64,000 nt of DNA, taken from Ereboglobus luteus. Lineage in GTDB: Bacteria; Verrucomicrobiota; Verrucomicrobiia; Opitutales; Opitutaceae. Shown piece after piece: positions 31,046 through 41,797 of this stretch; the stretch's first letter is position 1; every line of letters begins with the position of its first letter. A program made the translations under genes and the position numbers. The DNA is taken from NCBI RefSeq assembly GCF_003096195.1, contig NZ_CP023004.1, forward strand, positions 2,770,501 to 2,834,500. Reading direction: 5' to 3'. The notes below the pieces were generated by a model that was not told the DNA's origin, ran no database searches, and saw only the letters and a list, made by a program, of their open reading frames with translations.

Positions 31046-31873
31046 TCAGAAATTACTATTTTTTGGAGGCTGGGCCGCCGGTTTTGCATATTGGGGCAGG
31101 CCGGCGCGGAGCGTGTCCATGCCGGCTTGCAGTCCGGCTTGCAGCCGCTCGATGTCGGAATCGAGGGAGATGAAGCGCAGCCCGTCCTCGTAGAATTGCC
31201 CGACGAATTCCGGGTTCACAAAATTGCCGCCGCCCGCGATGCCTCGCGCCTTTGCGCTTTTCAGGATGTGCCGCACGGCGTCGCGCACCGGACCCTCGAC
31301 GAGGTTGTTTGGATGCCCCATCGATATGGCGAGGTCGGTGTTGCCGATGAACGCGACATCCAGCCCCGGCACCGCGAGGATGGAGTCGAGATTATCGAGC
31401 GCTTTTTGTGTCTCGATTTGGGCGACCAGGACCAGGTTGTCGTTGGCCATTCGTGTGTAGGCGTCGCGATCCTGCCCCTGAAAAAGCGTGTGCGGGCAAC
31501 CGAAGGAGAGCCCGCGCCGGCCCTCCGGCGGATACTTCATCATGGCGAGCGCCTCGCGCACGTCCTCTGCGCTTTCGACCATCGGCACGACAATGCCGGC
31601 GACGCCGATATCGAGGACGGACTGGAAAAACTCGCGGCGCACGGCGGGCACGCGCACGAGCGGCTGGCAGCGGAATCCGCGAAAGCCGGGGATTATATAG
31701 GAGAGGTCGTGCATCGTGTAGGAGCAGTGCTCCATGTCGAAGATGGCGAAGTCGTAGCCCGCCGCGTCGAGGAGCGGGGCGAGGTTAGGGCTGCGAATTT
31801 CGCAGACGAAAATACCGGCGACGGCGCCCCCGTTTTTCAGGGAGGTCTTTAGCGAGATGGTTGGGTTTAGCAT
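31046..31873 (-). CDS. HpcH/HpaI aldolase family protein
   Basis: A 275-residue class II aldolase/citrate lyase-like TIM barrel. Members include 2-keto-3-deoxy-L-rhamnonate aldolase (RhmA/YfaU), which splits its substrate to pyruvate and lactaldehyde, and KDO- or hydroxyphenylacetate-pathway aldolases. Motifs are FDMEHCSYTMHDLS, the VRVPAVRREFFQSVLDIGVAGIVVPMVESAEDV block, the metal-ligand Glu in VAQIETQKALDNLD, and FIGNTDLAISMG. The start MLNPTISLKTSLK at 31873 is preferred; the open frame upstream is a shadow of the sialidase gene. It lies between a secreted sialidase-like gene and a BASS transporter on the same strand, a likely operon. A rhamnose-related role fits the GH106 genes but is inferred. 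Confidence 0.9.
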   Translation of the reverse strand: MLNPTISLKTSLKNGGAVAGIFVCEIRSPNLAPLLDAAGYDFAIFDMEHCSYTMHDLSYIIPGFRGFRCQPLVRVPAVRREFFQSVLDIGVAGIVVPMVESAEDVREALAMMKYPPEGRRGLSFGCPHTLFQGQDRDAYTRMANDNLVLVAQIETQKALDNLDSILAVPGLDVAFIGNTDLAISMGHPNNLVEGPVRDAVRHILKSAKARGIAGGGNFVNPEFVGQFYEDGLRFISLDSDIERLQAGLQAGMDTLRAGLPQYAKPAAQPPKNSNF

Positions 31874-31929
31874 TGTGGAAAATTCTTTGCGGAGTGATTT
31901 GTGATTTCGCGGCGCGATCGAAAAAGCGG

Positions 31930-33240
31930 TTACTTGGCGGCGGGCTTTTTTTTCGGCGGCGGTTTTTTGAGCCACGGATTTTCGGGGTTTTTGCCGCTGA
32001 CGGGTTTGCCGGGGATGGGCGGCAGTTTCGCCCGCACGTAAACGGCTTGGTGGCGGTTGTCGTCGAAGGTGAAATTGATCCATTGCAGGTCGGGCGTCAC
32101 GTAGCCCTCGGGGTAGTGGACATTGCGCCCCGGGCCGTCCACGGAATCGGCGATGACGACGCGCTGGTAGGGCCATGTTTTCATGCCGTCGAAACTTATC
32201 CAAAGCGAGAGGGGCCAGCGGCTGTAGGGATTCGGATTGTGCAGCAGCGCGGTGGTCCAGTCGTTCACGCGGAGCAGGATTGTTTTTGAGGACGGGTTGG
32301 GGATGTCGGTTTTCTCGGCGAGCGCCGGCCATGTTTTGCCGCCGTCGAAGGAGTCGGCCCTGTATAAAAACGTGGCCTTGCCGCGCGTGCGCTCGGGCCG
32401 GATGAGCATGACGAGATGGTCCTTTTCCAACTCGGCAATGGTGTTCTCGGCCCAAAGATAAGTGTCGTCCGGAATGGGCAGCTTGATGTCGCCGTGCTCC
32501 GTGAAAGTCCTGCCGCCGTCGGTGCTGATGAGGACGCCGTTGCGCGAGTTTATGACCGGTGTCGGATAGGGCGTCGTTTCGTTGCCGGCCTTGTTGTTGC
32601 GGCGGACGACCTCGCTGTTGTGGTCGTTCAAGTTGCCGAGATAATGCTGGTAGGGAACGACGAGGTTTCCGCTTTGCGTCCAAATGTGCGAGCGCACGAA
32701 TGTCGCCGCGCCGAGGCGGCCCGGAAGGAGCTCGGGGGTGTTCCACGTTTTGCCGTTGTTGTCGCTGGTCGCGACCCACGAGCGCCAGGAATTGCGCAGG
32801 TGCCCGGCGTGCGTGGAGAAAAACAGCATGATCTTTTGCCCGGAGACAATCGCCTCGGTGGGCAACTGGCCAATGTTGATGCCGGCGCGCTTAATGTTGG
32901 CGTCGAGCATTTGCATGGGCGACCAGGTTTTGCCTTCGTCCTCGCTGTAAATGACGGCCATGAAATTATTGGGATCGGGCTCCTTGTCGCCGCCGGTGGC
33001 GAACCAGATTGCGAGGCGTCCGTCGGGCATCACGCGGGTGACGACATCGCCGACGTGGCGGTTGGGAAGAATGCCGTCGTAGGCGACGACGACCTCGTCC
33101 CGCGCGGCGTCGAGCGCGGCCTGCCTGGCGAAGTCGGGCGCGCCGCCGGCGGTCAAAGCACCGGCGGAAAAAACGGCGCAAATGGCGGCCGCGGCAATCG
33201 CGGACAGCTTATGATTCAAAAACGAACGGGGTGTGCTCAT
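31930..33240 (-). CDS. secreted BNR-repeat exo-sialidase-like protein
   Basis: A 436-residue six-bladed propeller of the sialidase superfamily, exported by a signal peptide (MSTPRSFLNHKLSAIAAAAICAVFSAGALTAGG). Asp-box motifs are visible as SEDEGKTW, SDNNGKTW, STDGGRTF and SFDGGKTW. The first Arg-containing strand (RPERTRGKATF) and an Asp-rich loop fit the sialidase fold, although I cannot verify the full Arg triad. Many Verrucomicrobial proteins with this architecture act on other acidic sugars, so true sialidase activity is uncertain. The tail WLKKPPPKKKPAAK is basic. The start at 33240 gives the signal peptide. It is divergent from an FCD-AraC regulator that may control it. Confidence 0.87.
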   Translation of the reverse strand: MSTPRSFLNHKLSAIAAAAICAVFSAGALTAGGAPDFARQAALDAARDEVVVAYDGILPNRHVGDVVTRVMPDGRLAIWFATGGDKEPDPNNFMAVIYSEDEGKTWSPMQMLDANIKRAGINIGQLPTEAIVSGQKIMLFFSTHAGHLRNSWRSWVATSDNNGKTWNTPELLPGRLGAATFVRSHIWTQSGNLVVPYQHYLGNLNDHNSEVVRRNNKAGNETTPYPTPVINSRNGVLISTDGGRTFTEHGDIKLPIPDDTYLWAENTIAELEKDHLVMLIRPERTRGKATFLYRADSFDGGKTWPALAEKTDIPNPSSKTILLRVNDWTTALLHNPNPYSRWPLSLWISFDGMKTWPYQRVVIADSVDGPGRNVHYPEGYVTPDLQWINFTFDDNRHQAVYVRAKLPPIPGKPVSGKNPENPWLKKPPPKKKPAAK

Positions 33241-33572
33241 CGGGTGGAGGGGATGTTGTTTCAAGTTGAGGTCGCGGAGTGGAAACTGCGCCGTGGCAGT
33301 GGACACCGCCTTGAAAGAACACCCCCGCCGGACGTTGCAAGCCGTAAGCATACTCCGGCCCCCATAATGCCCGATTCCTTGCAACATAATGTCCGGTTTT
33401 TGATAATTATAAAAATTATTTTACACCAACATTTTTATCACGGGAGCGATTATAATAGTGTTTTGCCTATGAATTTTGAAAACAATATAAACATTTTTAT
33501 TCTTTCACCGTTTTATTATTCGTGTTTGGTTTCGTTCGTTTTGAAATCAGTTTAATCAACAAAAACGCCGAC
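33241..33572. promoter_or_regulatory. divergent promoter region sialidase / FCD-AraC regulator
   Basis: AT-rich for the window. It holds two direct repeats, CATAATGCCCGATT at 33363-33376 and CATAATGTCCGGTT at 33385-33398, spaced 22 bp (about two helical turns). This is the arrangement expected of an AraC-type operator. AT-rich stretches next to it could hold both promoters. Confidence 0.6.
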
Positions 33573-34349
33573 ATGCTCTTTCGCGAACTCTCGGATTTCC
33601 GCGCCACGATAGAAGGATTCGGGGCGCGCCACGCCGCAAAGCGCGTCGGGGAGAACCCCGCGCTCATGGGCAATCTCAACGAGATTCTCAAGCGGCTCGC
33701 CGATGCCGCGAGGCGCGGCAACTACCCCGCGTTTCGCGAGGCCGACAAGCGGCTCCACCAGGCGATCATGGAGACGTCCGGCATCCCGGGCCTGGCCGAC
33801 GCGTGGCGGATCATCTGGGAAAAACTGGCCGCGTTTCACCAGCGCCAGTTTTACGAGGGCGTGCCCGATTTGCGAACGCACATCGGCGAGCACACCTATT
33901 TGGTGGAGGCGATCGGGATGCGCGATCCCGCGGCGGCGGAGGACGCGGCGCGCAGCCATATCGAGGCGAGTTGGGTGCGCATGGCGGCGACACGCGGAAC
34001 AGGCGCCGCGAGCAATGCGCTGCACCTGGCGTCGGCGTATATGTCGTCGCACCTGCAGTATCAACTGCGGCTTGACGACGTGGCGGCGCGGGTTGCCTTT
34101 ACCAGCCCCGGAAACCTTTCGCGTTTGTTCAGGCAGCAGCATGGCATGGGGTTTCAAGCCTACTTGCAGCGCCTGCGCATGGCGAAGGCCGCCGAGTTGC
34201 TGGCAAGCACAAACCTGCCCGTCACGACGATCACGCGCCGCGTGGGCTATCGCAGCCCGTCGCTTTTCGCCCAGCATTTTTTCCGGCATTACAGCCAGCG
34301 CCCGAGGGAATGGCGGAAGGAGAAAAAAACAGGGCTGCGCGCGGATTGA
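33573..34349 (+). CDS. transcription regulator with GntR-type FCD domain fused to an AraC HTH domain
   Basis: The N-terminal half (residues about 1-140) is an FCD ligand-binding domain: LFRELSDFRATIEGFGARHAAKR, then FREADKRLHQAIMETSGIPGLAD, and EHTYLVEAIGMRDPAAAEDAARSHIE with the metal-binding D/H/H residues. It is followed by an AraC/XylS double helix-turn-helix (LRLDDVAARVAFTSPGNLSRLFRQQHGMGFQAYLQRLRMAKAAELLASTNLPVTTITRRVGYRSPSLFAQHFFRHY). FCD domains usually follow a GntR winged helix, which is absent. The ATG at 33573 begins just before the FCD domain; a GTG at 33522 would add 17 residues. It may sense an acid or sugar metabolite and control the divergent sialidase-aldolase-BASS operon. 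The role is inferred. Confidence 0.86.
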   Translation: MLFRELSDFRATIEGFGARHAAKRVGENPALMGNLNEILKRLADAARRGNYPAFREADKRLHQAIMETSGIPGLADAWRIIWEKLAAFHQRQFYEGVPDLRTHIGEHTYLVEAIGMRDPAAAEDAARSHIEASWVRMAATRGTGAASNALHLASAYMSSHLQYQLRLDDVAARVAFTSPGNLSRLFRQQHGMGFQAYLQRLRMAKAAELLASTNLPVTTITRRVGYRSPSLFAQHFFRHYSQRPREWRKEKKTGLRAD

Positions 34350-34398
34350 AAATTTTGGGGACGGCGAAGTGCAGGCACATCGAAGCGAGCGTGTTTTT

Positions 34399-34466
34399 GT
34401 AGCGCGGACTGCCAAGTCTGCCGGTTTGAGAATCGTTTCGGAGGCAGACTTGGCAGTCTGCGCTAC
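34399..34466. repeat. palindromic element, AGACTTGGCAGTCTGCG type (full copy)
   Basis: Arms at 34399-34422 and 34443-34466 match as reverse complements at 23 of 24 positions around a 20 bp spacer. The outer ends are GTAGCGC and GCGCTAC. It lies between the FCD-AraC regulator and the adenosine deaminase gene, which converge, so it could work as a shared 3' hairpin. Partial copies recur elsewhere in the window. Confidence 0.92.
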
Positions 34467-35476
34467 GATTTGGCCAGCGCGTCGATTTCGGCGAGGAGGC
34501 GCCGCCGTTTCGTCTCGCTGATTTGCGCGACTCCGAATCCGTTGCGGGCGAGTTGGGCGAGCTCGGGTTTTGTGAATTTGGCCTCGGCCGCCAGCGCCGC
34601 GTATTCGTCGGTGAGCGTGTTGTTGAACACGAGCGGATCGTCGGTGCTCAGGGTGCAGCGGATGCCGGCTTTCATGTAGGCGCGGATGGGATGCTTGCGG
34701 ATTGAGGGCACCACGCCGAGGCGCACGTTGCTGATCGGGCACATGTCAAAGGTGACTCCGCGGTCGCGCGCGAGGGCGACGACTTCGGGATCCTCGATGG
34801 CGCGCGTGCCGTGCTGGATGCGCGTGACGCCGAGCTTTACGATCGCCTCGCGCACGCGGGCGGCGCCGTCGAACTCGCCCGCGTGGGCCTTGGTGATTTT
34901 TCCGGCGGCGCGCATGCGCTTCCACACGCGCGAGGTCCATGCCTCGGTGGGCAGGGTTTCGAGTCCATGCAGGTCGACGCCGGTGATGTTGTCACAGTCG
35001 GCGATGCCGTCGATCACGGCGCGCATCGGGCCGCGATAGTCGTTGCGAAGCATGCCGACGAAGACGCGCACTTCGAGCCCGCGCGGTGCGGCGGAGAGGA
35101 TTGCGGCGGCAATTTCGGAGGGCGGGATTTTCAGGAAATGCGTCGCGGCGAGGTGGAAGCTCGTCTCGACGTAGCGGACGTTTTGCGCGGTGTGTTTTGC
35201 GAAGATCGCCTTCGCGCCCTCATAATAGCGCTCGGTGCTTGTGAACCAGGGGAGCGCGTGGCCGAGCAGGATTTCGTCGAAGCGCTCGAACTTTCGGATG
35301 CGGTGGCGCGGCGCGTGGAAAAACGGGTTCGCGGGGTATTCGCGCGGTTTCCATTTGCGGAGCACCTGATAGGGCAGGGCGCCCTCGACGTGGAGATGCG
35401 TTTCGGTCTTGGGGAGGGCCCGGATGAATTTTTTGAGCGAGGGTGCGAGTTTGGTTTTTTGGGATGCGGGCTTCAT
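34463..35476 (-). CDS. add: adenosine deaminase
   Basis: A 337-residue metal-dependent deaminase that turns adenosine into inosine in purine salvage (EC 3.5.4.4). The zinc site appears as THLHVEG near residue 27, [13 protein letters not shown] with the catalytic His/Glu, [13 protein letters not shown], and [12 protein letters not shown] near the C terminus. The length and order fit the family; adenine deaminase members share these motifs and cannot be excluded. The start [10 protein letters not shown] at 35476 is favoured over an ATG 48 bp upstream, which lies beside the terminator hairpin. Confidence 0.9.
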   Translation of the reverse strand: MKPASQKTKLAPSLKKFIRALPKTETHLHVEGALPYQVLRKWKPREYPANPFFHAPRHRIRKFERFDEILLGHALPWFTSTERYYEGAKAIFAKHTAQNVRYVETSFHLAATHFLKIPPSEIAAAILSAAPRGLEVRVFVGMLRNDYRGPMRAVIDGIADCDNITGVDLHGLETLPTEAWTSRVWKRMRAAGKITKAHAGEFDGAARVREAIVKLGVTRIQHGTRAIEDPEVVALARDRGVTFDMCPISNVRLGVVPSIRKHPIRAYMKAGIRCTLSTDDPLVFNNTLTDEYAALAAEAKFTKPELAQLARNGFGVAQISETKRRRLLAEIDALAKS

Positions 35477-35521
35477 TGGTTTTTCCGATGTGTCTAACGG
35501 GCCGTGGCGATTTTGAAAATA

Positions 35522-35594
35522 CAAAACCGGCAGGCGCGGAGTGAGCGCGCGGCTGCCGGTTTTTAATACGAGGGCGCGCGTCAGGCGCGCGCCC
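35522..35594. terminator. tandem hairpins upstream of the adenosine deaminase gene
   Basis: AACCGGCAG pairs with CTGCCGGTT between 35524 and 35562, with T-runs on both sides, so it can act in both directions. A second perfect hairpin, AGGGCGCGCG / CGCGCGCCCT, follows at 35571-35594. They terminate the minus-strand lipoprotein gene that ends at 35615. Confidence 0.8.
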
Positions 35595-35614
35595 TGCGTG
35601 AATGTTGGTTGGGC

Positions 35615-36658
35615 TTAGCGGCCTTTGTTCACATCACCGATGAAGGTGTTGTGCGCGCCGGTGACTTTGCGCAGGGTGCCGCCGAGGAGCTTCATGCTGC
35701 TTTCGGTTCCGATGTATCCCCACTCCTTGGCGAAGCGGATGTTTTTGCGGACGGTGCCTTGCTGCTCGTCGAGAATCTTGAAGAAGTTTTCATAGTCCTT
35801 GGCGAGGGTCTGGCGGTTTTTGAGCGCGCCCATGTCGACGGCCTTGAACTTCCCGGCCATGTCGGCGATTTCCGCTGCGAGGGCATCGGCGGGATCGAGC
35901 AGGTCCTTCACCTTGGCAACGGCCTCGGCTTTTTGCGCGTCGGTTTTGCTTCCGGTGCCGGAGCCGACTTGGACGAGGCGCTGGTCCATGAGGATGTCCA
36001 TCTGCTGTTCGCATTTGGCCATGATGTCGCGCATGTTGAGGATGTAGATGCCGATGGGGTTTTTCTTGAGGGCTTCGCGCTCGGCGGCGGAGGCGATCAC
36101 TTCAGAGCGGCCGCCCATTTCGCCGGTGGCGCGCGCGATTTGCTGGACGAGCTCCTCGATGCGCGGCTTGAGGTCGAGGAATTTCTTGTGTTTGTCGTCC
36201 TTGTAATCCTCGGCCTTGTAGTAGTTGGTAAGCGTGCCGATGGCTTTGTTGAGCTCGGCGGCGCTGTCCTTGGCGAGCTTGATGCGGCTGTCGAAAAACT
36301 CACGGTCTTCCTTGGAGAAGGAGGAGGGCGCGGCGAGGTTGTTTTTTGCGAGTTTGTCGTAGGGATTGACGCCGATCAGCACCATGTTCCAGCGCGGTTT
36401 TTCGCCGGTCACGCCGTCGCGGGAGACCCACGAGGCGGAGGCCTCGGTGGTTTGCATGATTTTCTTCAGGGGTTCGCGGGCGAGCTTGTTGAAATCGACA
36501 AGCTTGTTGTGAAAGCCGATGGCTGCGTTGCCGGCCTTGTCGCCGGAGCCGGAGCTGGAGCTGCCGGAGGAGGATGATTTTTTGCCGCAGGCCGAGAGCA
36601 CGAGCAAGCCGCACAACGACGCGAGCAGCAGGGGGAGGAATTTGCGTGTGTTTTGCAT
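35615..36658 (-). CDS. DUF3829-like lipoprotein
   Basis: A 347-residue secreted lipoprotein. The signal peptide ends in the lipobox LSAC at residues 21-24. A Ser/Gly-rich linker (KKSSSSGSSSSGSGDK) follows, then an all-helical region with no membrane segment. The repeated helical pattern (FHNKLVDFNKLAREPLKK, FDSRIKLAKDSAAELNKAIGTLTNYYKAEDYKDDKHKK) resembles DUF3829 (YiiG-type) proteins, whose function is unknown. It is transcribed divergently from the peroxiredoxin and ends at a strong terminator. Confidence 0.75.
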   Translation of the reverse strand: MQNTRKFLPLLLASLCGLLVLSACGKKSSSSGSSSSGSGDKAGNAAIGFHNKLVDFNKLAREPLKKIMQTTEASASWVSRDGVTGEKPRWNMVLIGVNPYDKLAKNNLAAPSSFSKEDREFFDSRIKLAKDSAAELNKAIGTLTNYYKAEDYKDDKHKKFLDLKPRIEELVQQIARATGEMGGRSEVIASAAEREALKKNPIGIYILNMRDIMAKCEQQMDILMDQRLVQVGSGTGSKTDAQKAEAVAKVKDLLDPADALAAEIADMAGKFKAVDMGALKNRQTLAKDYENFFKILDEQQGTVRKNIRFAKEWGYIGTESSMKLLGGTLRKVTGAHNTFIGDVNKGR

Positions 36659-36920
36659 GATTAGAGAACCAGACGTTCCTTTGCCCGGCTAAATGTGTCA
36701 AGAATCCGTAAAGAAAATGGAAACGCGGTTTGTTTTTCCACATTTGTGAGAAAAATTAATAAAGAACGCGTCCGCGCTAGAACCGCGCCTTCTATCGGGC
36801 AAAAACGGTTTGTGTTCGGGGGAAACGGACATATCGTGAATGTATCAAAAAATTGCGCCGCCGCACGCGCGGTCGCACGGTTCAAATCAACAACATATCA
36901 CAACAAAACCCACATTCATC
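36659..36920. other. divergent region lipoprotein / peroxiredoxin
   Basis: This 262 bp gap carries both promoters. I see no RNA or repeat in it. Confidence 0.4.
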
Positions 36921-37397
36921 ATGCCCATACAAGTTGGTTCAAAAGCGCCTGATTTCTCACTCAAATCGAAAAATGCCGAGGGCATCGTCGTTGACGTCAA
37001 ACTCAGCGACAACTTTGGCAAGCGGCAGACGGTTCTGCTCTTTTTCCCTCTCGCGTTCACGAGCGTTTGCACGCGCGAGATGTGCGACACTTCCGGCGGC
37101 CTCGCCGAATACCAAAATCTCGGCGCCGACGTGATCGCGATCAGCGTCGACAGCCCGTTCGCGCAGGATGCGTGGGCCCGGGCGAACGGCATCAAGCTCA
37201 AGCTCGCCTCCGATCTCAACAAGACGGTCGCCACCGCCTACGACGTGCTGCTCAAGGACCTGAACGGTATCGGAAGCACGGCCGCGCGCGCGGCATTCGT
37301 CATCGGCAGGGACGGCATCGTGAAATACGCCGAGCAGACACCCACGCCGAAAGACCTGCCCTGTTTCCCCGCGATCAAGGACGCGCTCGCGAAATAA
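36921..37397 (+). CDS. peroxiredoxin (AhpC/TSA family)
   Basis: A 158-residue thiol peroxidase that reduces hydrogen peroxide or organic hydroperoxides in the cytoplasm. The peroxidatic cysteine is in [13 protein letters not shown] near residue 50, with the family Pro-x-x-x-Thr/Ser-x-x-Cys arrangement and a second Cys five positions on. The C-terminal [16 protein letters not shown] strand matches. It resembles AhpE/AhpC-like peroxiredoxins rather than classical 2-Cys AhpC. The start [12 protein letters not shown] at 36921 matches the family N terminus; an upstream in-frame ATG at 36840 lacks homology. It ends in a strong terminator. Confidence 0.93.
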   Translation: MPIQVGSKAPDFSLKSKNAEGIVVDVKLSDNFGKRQTVLLFFPLAFTSVCTREMCDTSGGLAEYQNLGADVIAISVDSPFAQDAWARANGIKLKLASDLNKTVATAYDVLLKDLNGIGSTAARAAFVIGRDGIVKYAEQTPTPKDLPCFPAIKDALAK

Positions 37398-37417
37398 TTT
37401 TTCATTGATTATTGCGC

Positions 37418-37456
37418 AAACCGGTCTGCCGGATCAGACAGACCGGTTTAATTTTT
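37418..37456 (+). terminator. Rho-independent terminator of the peroxiredoxin gene
   Basis: Perfect arms AAACCGGTCTG at 37418-37428 and CAGACCGGTTT at 37439-37449, followed by AATTTTTC. It lies 20 bp past the peroxiredoxin stop and 27 bp before acnA. Confidence 0.9.
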
Positions 37457-37482
37457 CGTTTTCCACTTCCAGTTTCCGACAC

Positions 37483-40269
<2,787 letters not shown>

Positions 40270-40280
40270 GCCTGTTATTT

Positions 40281-40354
40281 GGACGGAATTAACAGAATGG
40301 ACAGAATGCAAACCAAGCGAAGAATTCATTCTCTCCAGTCTGTTAATTCTGTCC
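40281..40354. repeat. palindromic element, GGAATTAACAGAATGG type
   Basis: Arms at 40281-40308 and 40327-40354 are complementary at about 25 of 28 positions around an 18 bp spacer. It lies between acnA and the STAS gene and could act as a terminator-like hairpin for acnA. Confidence 0.85.
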
Positions 40355-40406
40355 GAAAATTTGTCTGACGATTCGCGACCTCTTGCGAAGGAAAAACTAA
40401 AATCCA

Positions 40407-40913
40407 ATGCCGGAAACCGCAAAACCAGTTTATCTTGTCGACGCCTATTCCGATCCGGTTGTGATACGCATCACCGGACGCGCCTCGTTTCAAAACAGCG
40501 CGACAATAAACGATTTTATTTCGGAGTGCATGCGGCAGGGGAAAACCCATTTCGTGATCGATTTCCAAAACTGCGAGAGCATGGACAGCACCTTTCTGGG
40601 CGTGCTCGCGGGCGCGGCGTTAAAGTTGCGCAAGGGCGATTCCGGCTCGCTGGTGCTGGCGCGCATGGGCAAGCGCAATCTCGAACTCGCGCGCAACCTC
40701 GGTTTGCAGCATTTGGCGACGGTGGAGTGCGGCGATTTTCCGATGAACTTCGGCGCGCCAAACACACCGCTTTCGGCCAGGGCGATGACGGAACTCGACC
40801 ACGCCAGGCTCGCGCTCGAAGCGCACGAAAACCTTCTCGCCGCCGACGAGGGCAACCGTTCGAAATTCCAGGATGTGGTCGCGTTCCTGAAAAACCGCGT
40901 CGAGCAAAAATAA
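40407..40913 (+). CDS. STAS domain protein (anti-sigma-factor antagonist-like)
   Basis: A 168-residue protein with a STAS fold at residues about 8-110: VVIRITGRASFQNSATINDFISECMRQ, THFVIDFQNCESMDSTFLGVLAGAALKLR and LVLARMGKRNLELARNLGL. The MDST in the family's phosphorylation loop is the likely target of an anti-sigma kinase. Such proteins release sigma factors by partner switching. No kinase or sigma gene is beside it. The C-terminal helical tail (LDHARLALEAHENLLAAD) is unusual for a plain antagonist and is of unknown use. Confidence 0.85.
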   Translation: MPETAKPVYLVDAYSDPVVIRITGRASFQNSATINDFISECMRQGKTHFVIDFQNCESMDSTFLGVLAGAALKLRKGDSGSLVLARMGKRNLELARNLGLQHLATVECGDFPMNFGAPNTPLSARAMTELDHARLALEAHENLLAADEGNRSKFQDVVAFLKNRVEQK

Positions 40914-40927
40914 GCGCAAAAAAATGC

Positions 40928-40953
40928 GCCGGGGTATGCTTGCCCTGGCGCTA
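40928..40953 (+). terminator. GC-rich hairpin after the STAS gene
   Basis: GCGCC-GGG-A and complementary TGCCCTGGCGC form a stem of about 11 bp around a short loop, 15 bp past the stop. There is no T-run, so termination strength is unclear. Confidence 0.45.
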
Positions 40954-40994
40954 AAATGTGGCCCGCCTTTGGGGCGTGACTTGACTCCGGATAT

Positions 40995-41684
40995 TTACTT
41001 GAGCGCGGCGGTCACCATCGGGCGCAGCATCTTGGTCCAAACGGCGTAGCCGGCCTCGTTCATGTGCAGCTTGTCGGCGAGATAATATTCCGGGCGCACG
41101 TTGCCCTCGGGCGTGAGGATGTGGTCGTTCATGTTGAGAAACGTCAGCTTCGGGTCGGAGTGGCAGAACGCGGAGAGGTAGGTGTTTGCCAGCGCGATTG
41201 TGGAGCGCTGCATCATGCGGCTCTCGGTGAAGGGGATCGAAATATAAATCAACTTGGTTTCGGGCAGCTTCTTGTGCAGCTCGGCGCAGAACGCGCGGAA
41301 GTCCGATGCCACCTCCTCCGCCGTTTCCCAGGCGTTGATATCGTTGCCGCCACTGAAAAAGACGATTAGACGCGGTTTCGCCGGCATCACGAGCTTGTCA
41401 AAATAATACGTGCAGTTTGCGATCCGCGAGCCTCCGAATCCGCGGTTGCGCACGGGCACGCCGGGGAAATCCTCTGCGAGCGTTTTCCACAAACGGATGC
41501 TCGAGCTGCCGAGGAACAGCACGCCGCCTTGCACGGGCGGGTTTTCGCGATCCTGCTTCTCGAACGCGGCGATGTCCTTTTTCCAGCGTTCGTGCCTTGG
41601 GTTGACGGCCGCCAGCGAGATCGCATGGGCGAGAGTTAAAAACAGGGCGACAGTCAGGAATGCTTTTTTTGGGAGTGTTTTCAT
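40995..41684 (-). CDS. secreted SGNH/GDSL hydrolase
   Basis: A 229-residue exported esterase-type hydrolase. The signal peptide (MKTLPKKAFLTVALFLTLAHAISLA) precedes the SGNH motifs: the nucleophile Ser in LFLGSSSIRLW near residue 60, then GFGGSRIANC, the FFSGGNDINAWE block with the conserved Asn, and DKLHMNEAGYAVW with the catalytic Asp/His. These enzymes remove acyl groups, commonly acetyl, from carbohydrates. A role in deacetylating glycans would fit the nearby locus but is inferred only. It converges on the STAS gene. Confidence 0.9.
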   Translation of the reverse strand: MKTLPKKAFLTVALFLTLAHAISLAAVNPRHERWKKDIAAFEKQDRENPPVQGGVLFLGSSSIRLWKTLAEDFPGVPVRNRGFGGSRIANCTYYFDKLVMPAKPRLIVFFSGGNDINAWETAEEVASDFRAFCAELHKKLPETKLIYISIPFTESRMMQRSTIALANTYLSAFCHSDPKLTFLNMNDHILTPEGNVRPEYYLADKLHMNEAGYAVWTKMLRPMVTAALK

Positions 41685-41797
41685 AAGATTCGGGGAAAGT
41701 CATTATTGTTGTTAATAGCTTTTGAAAACACCCAATTTTTTCGAACTTTCGACGGGGAAGGGTTGCGCGCGCGCATGACAGGGCAGACTTTGGACCC

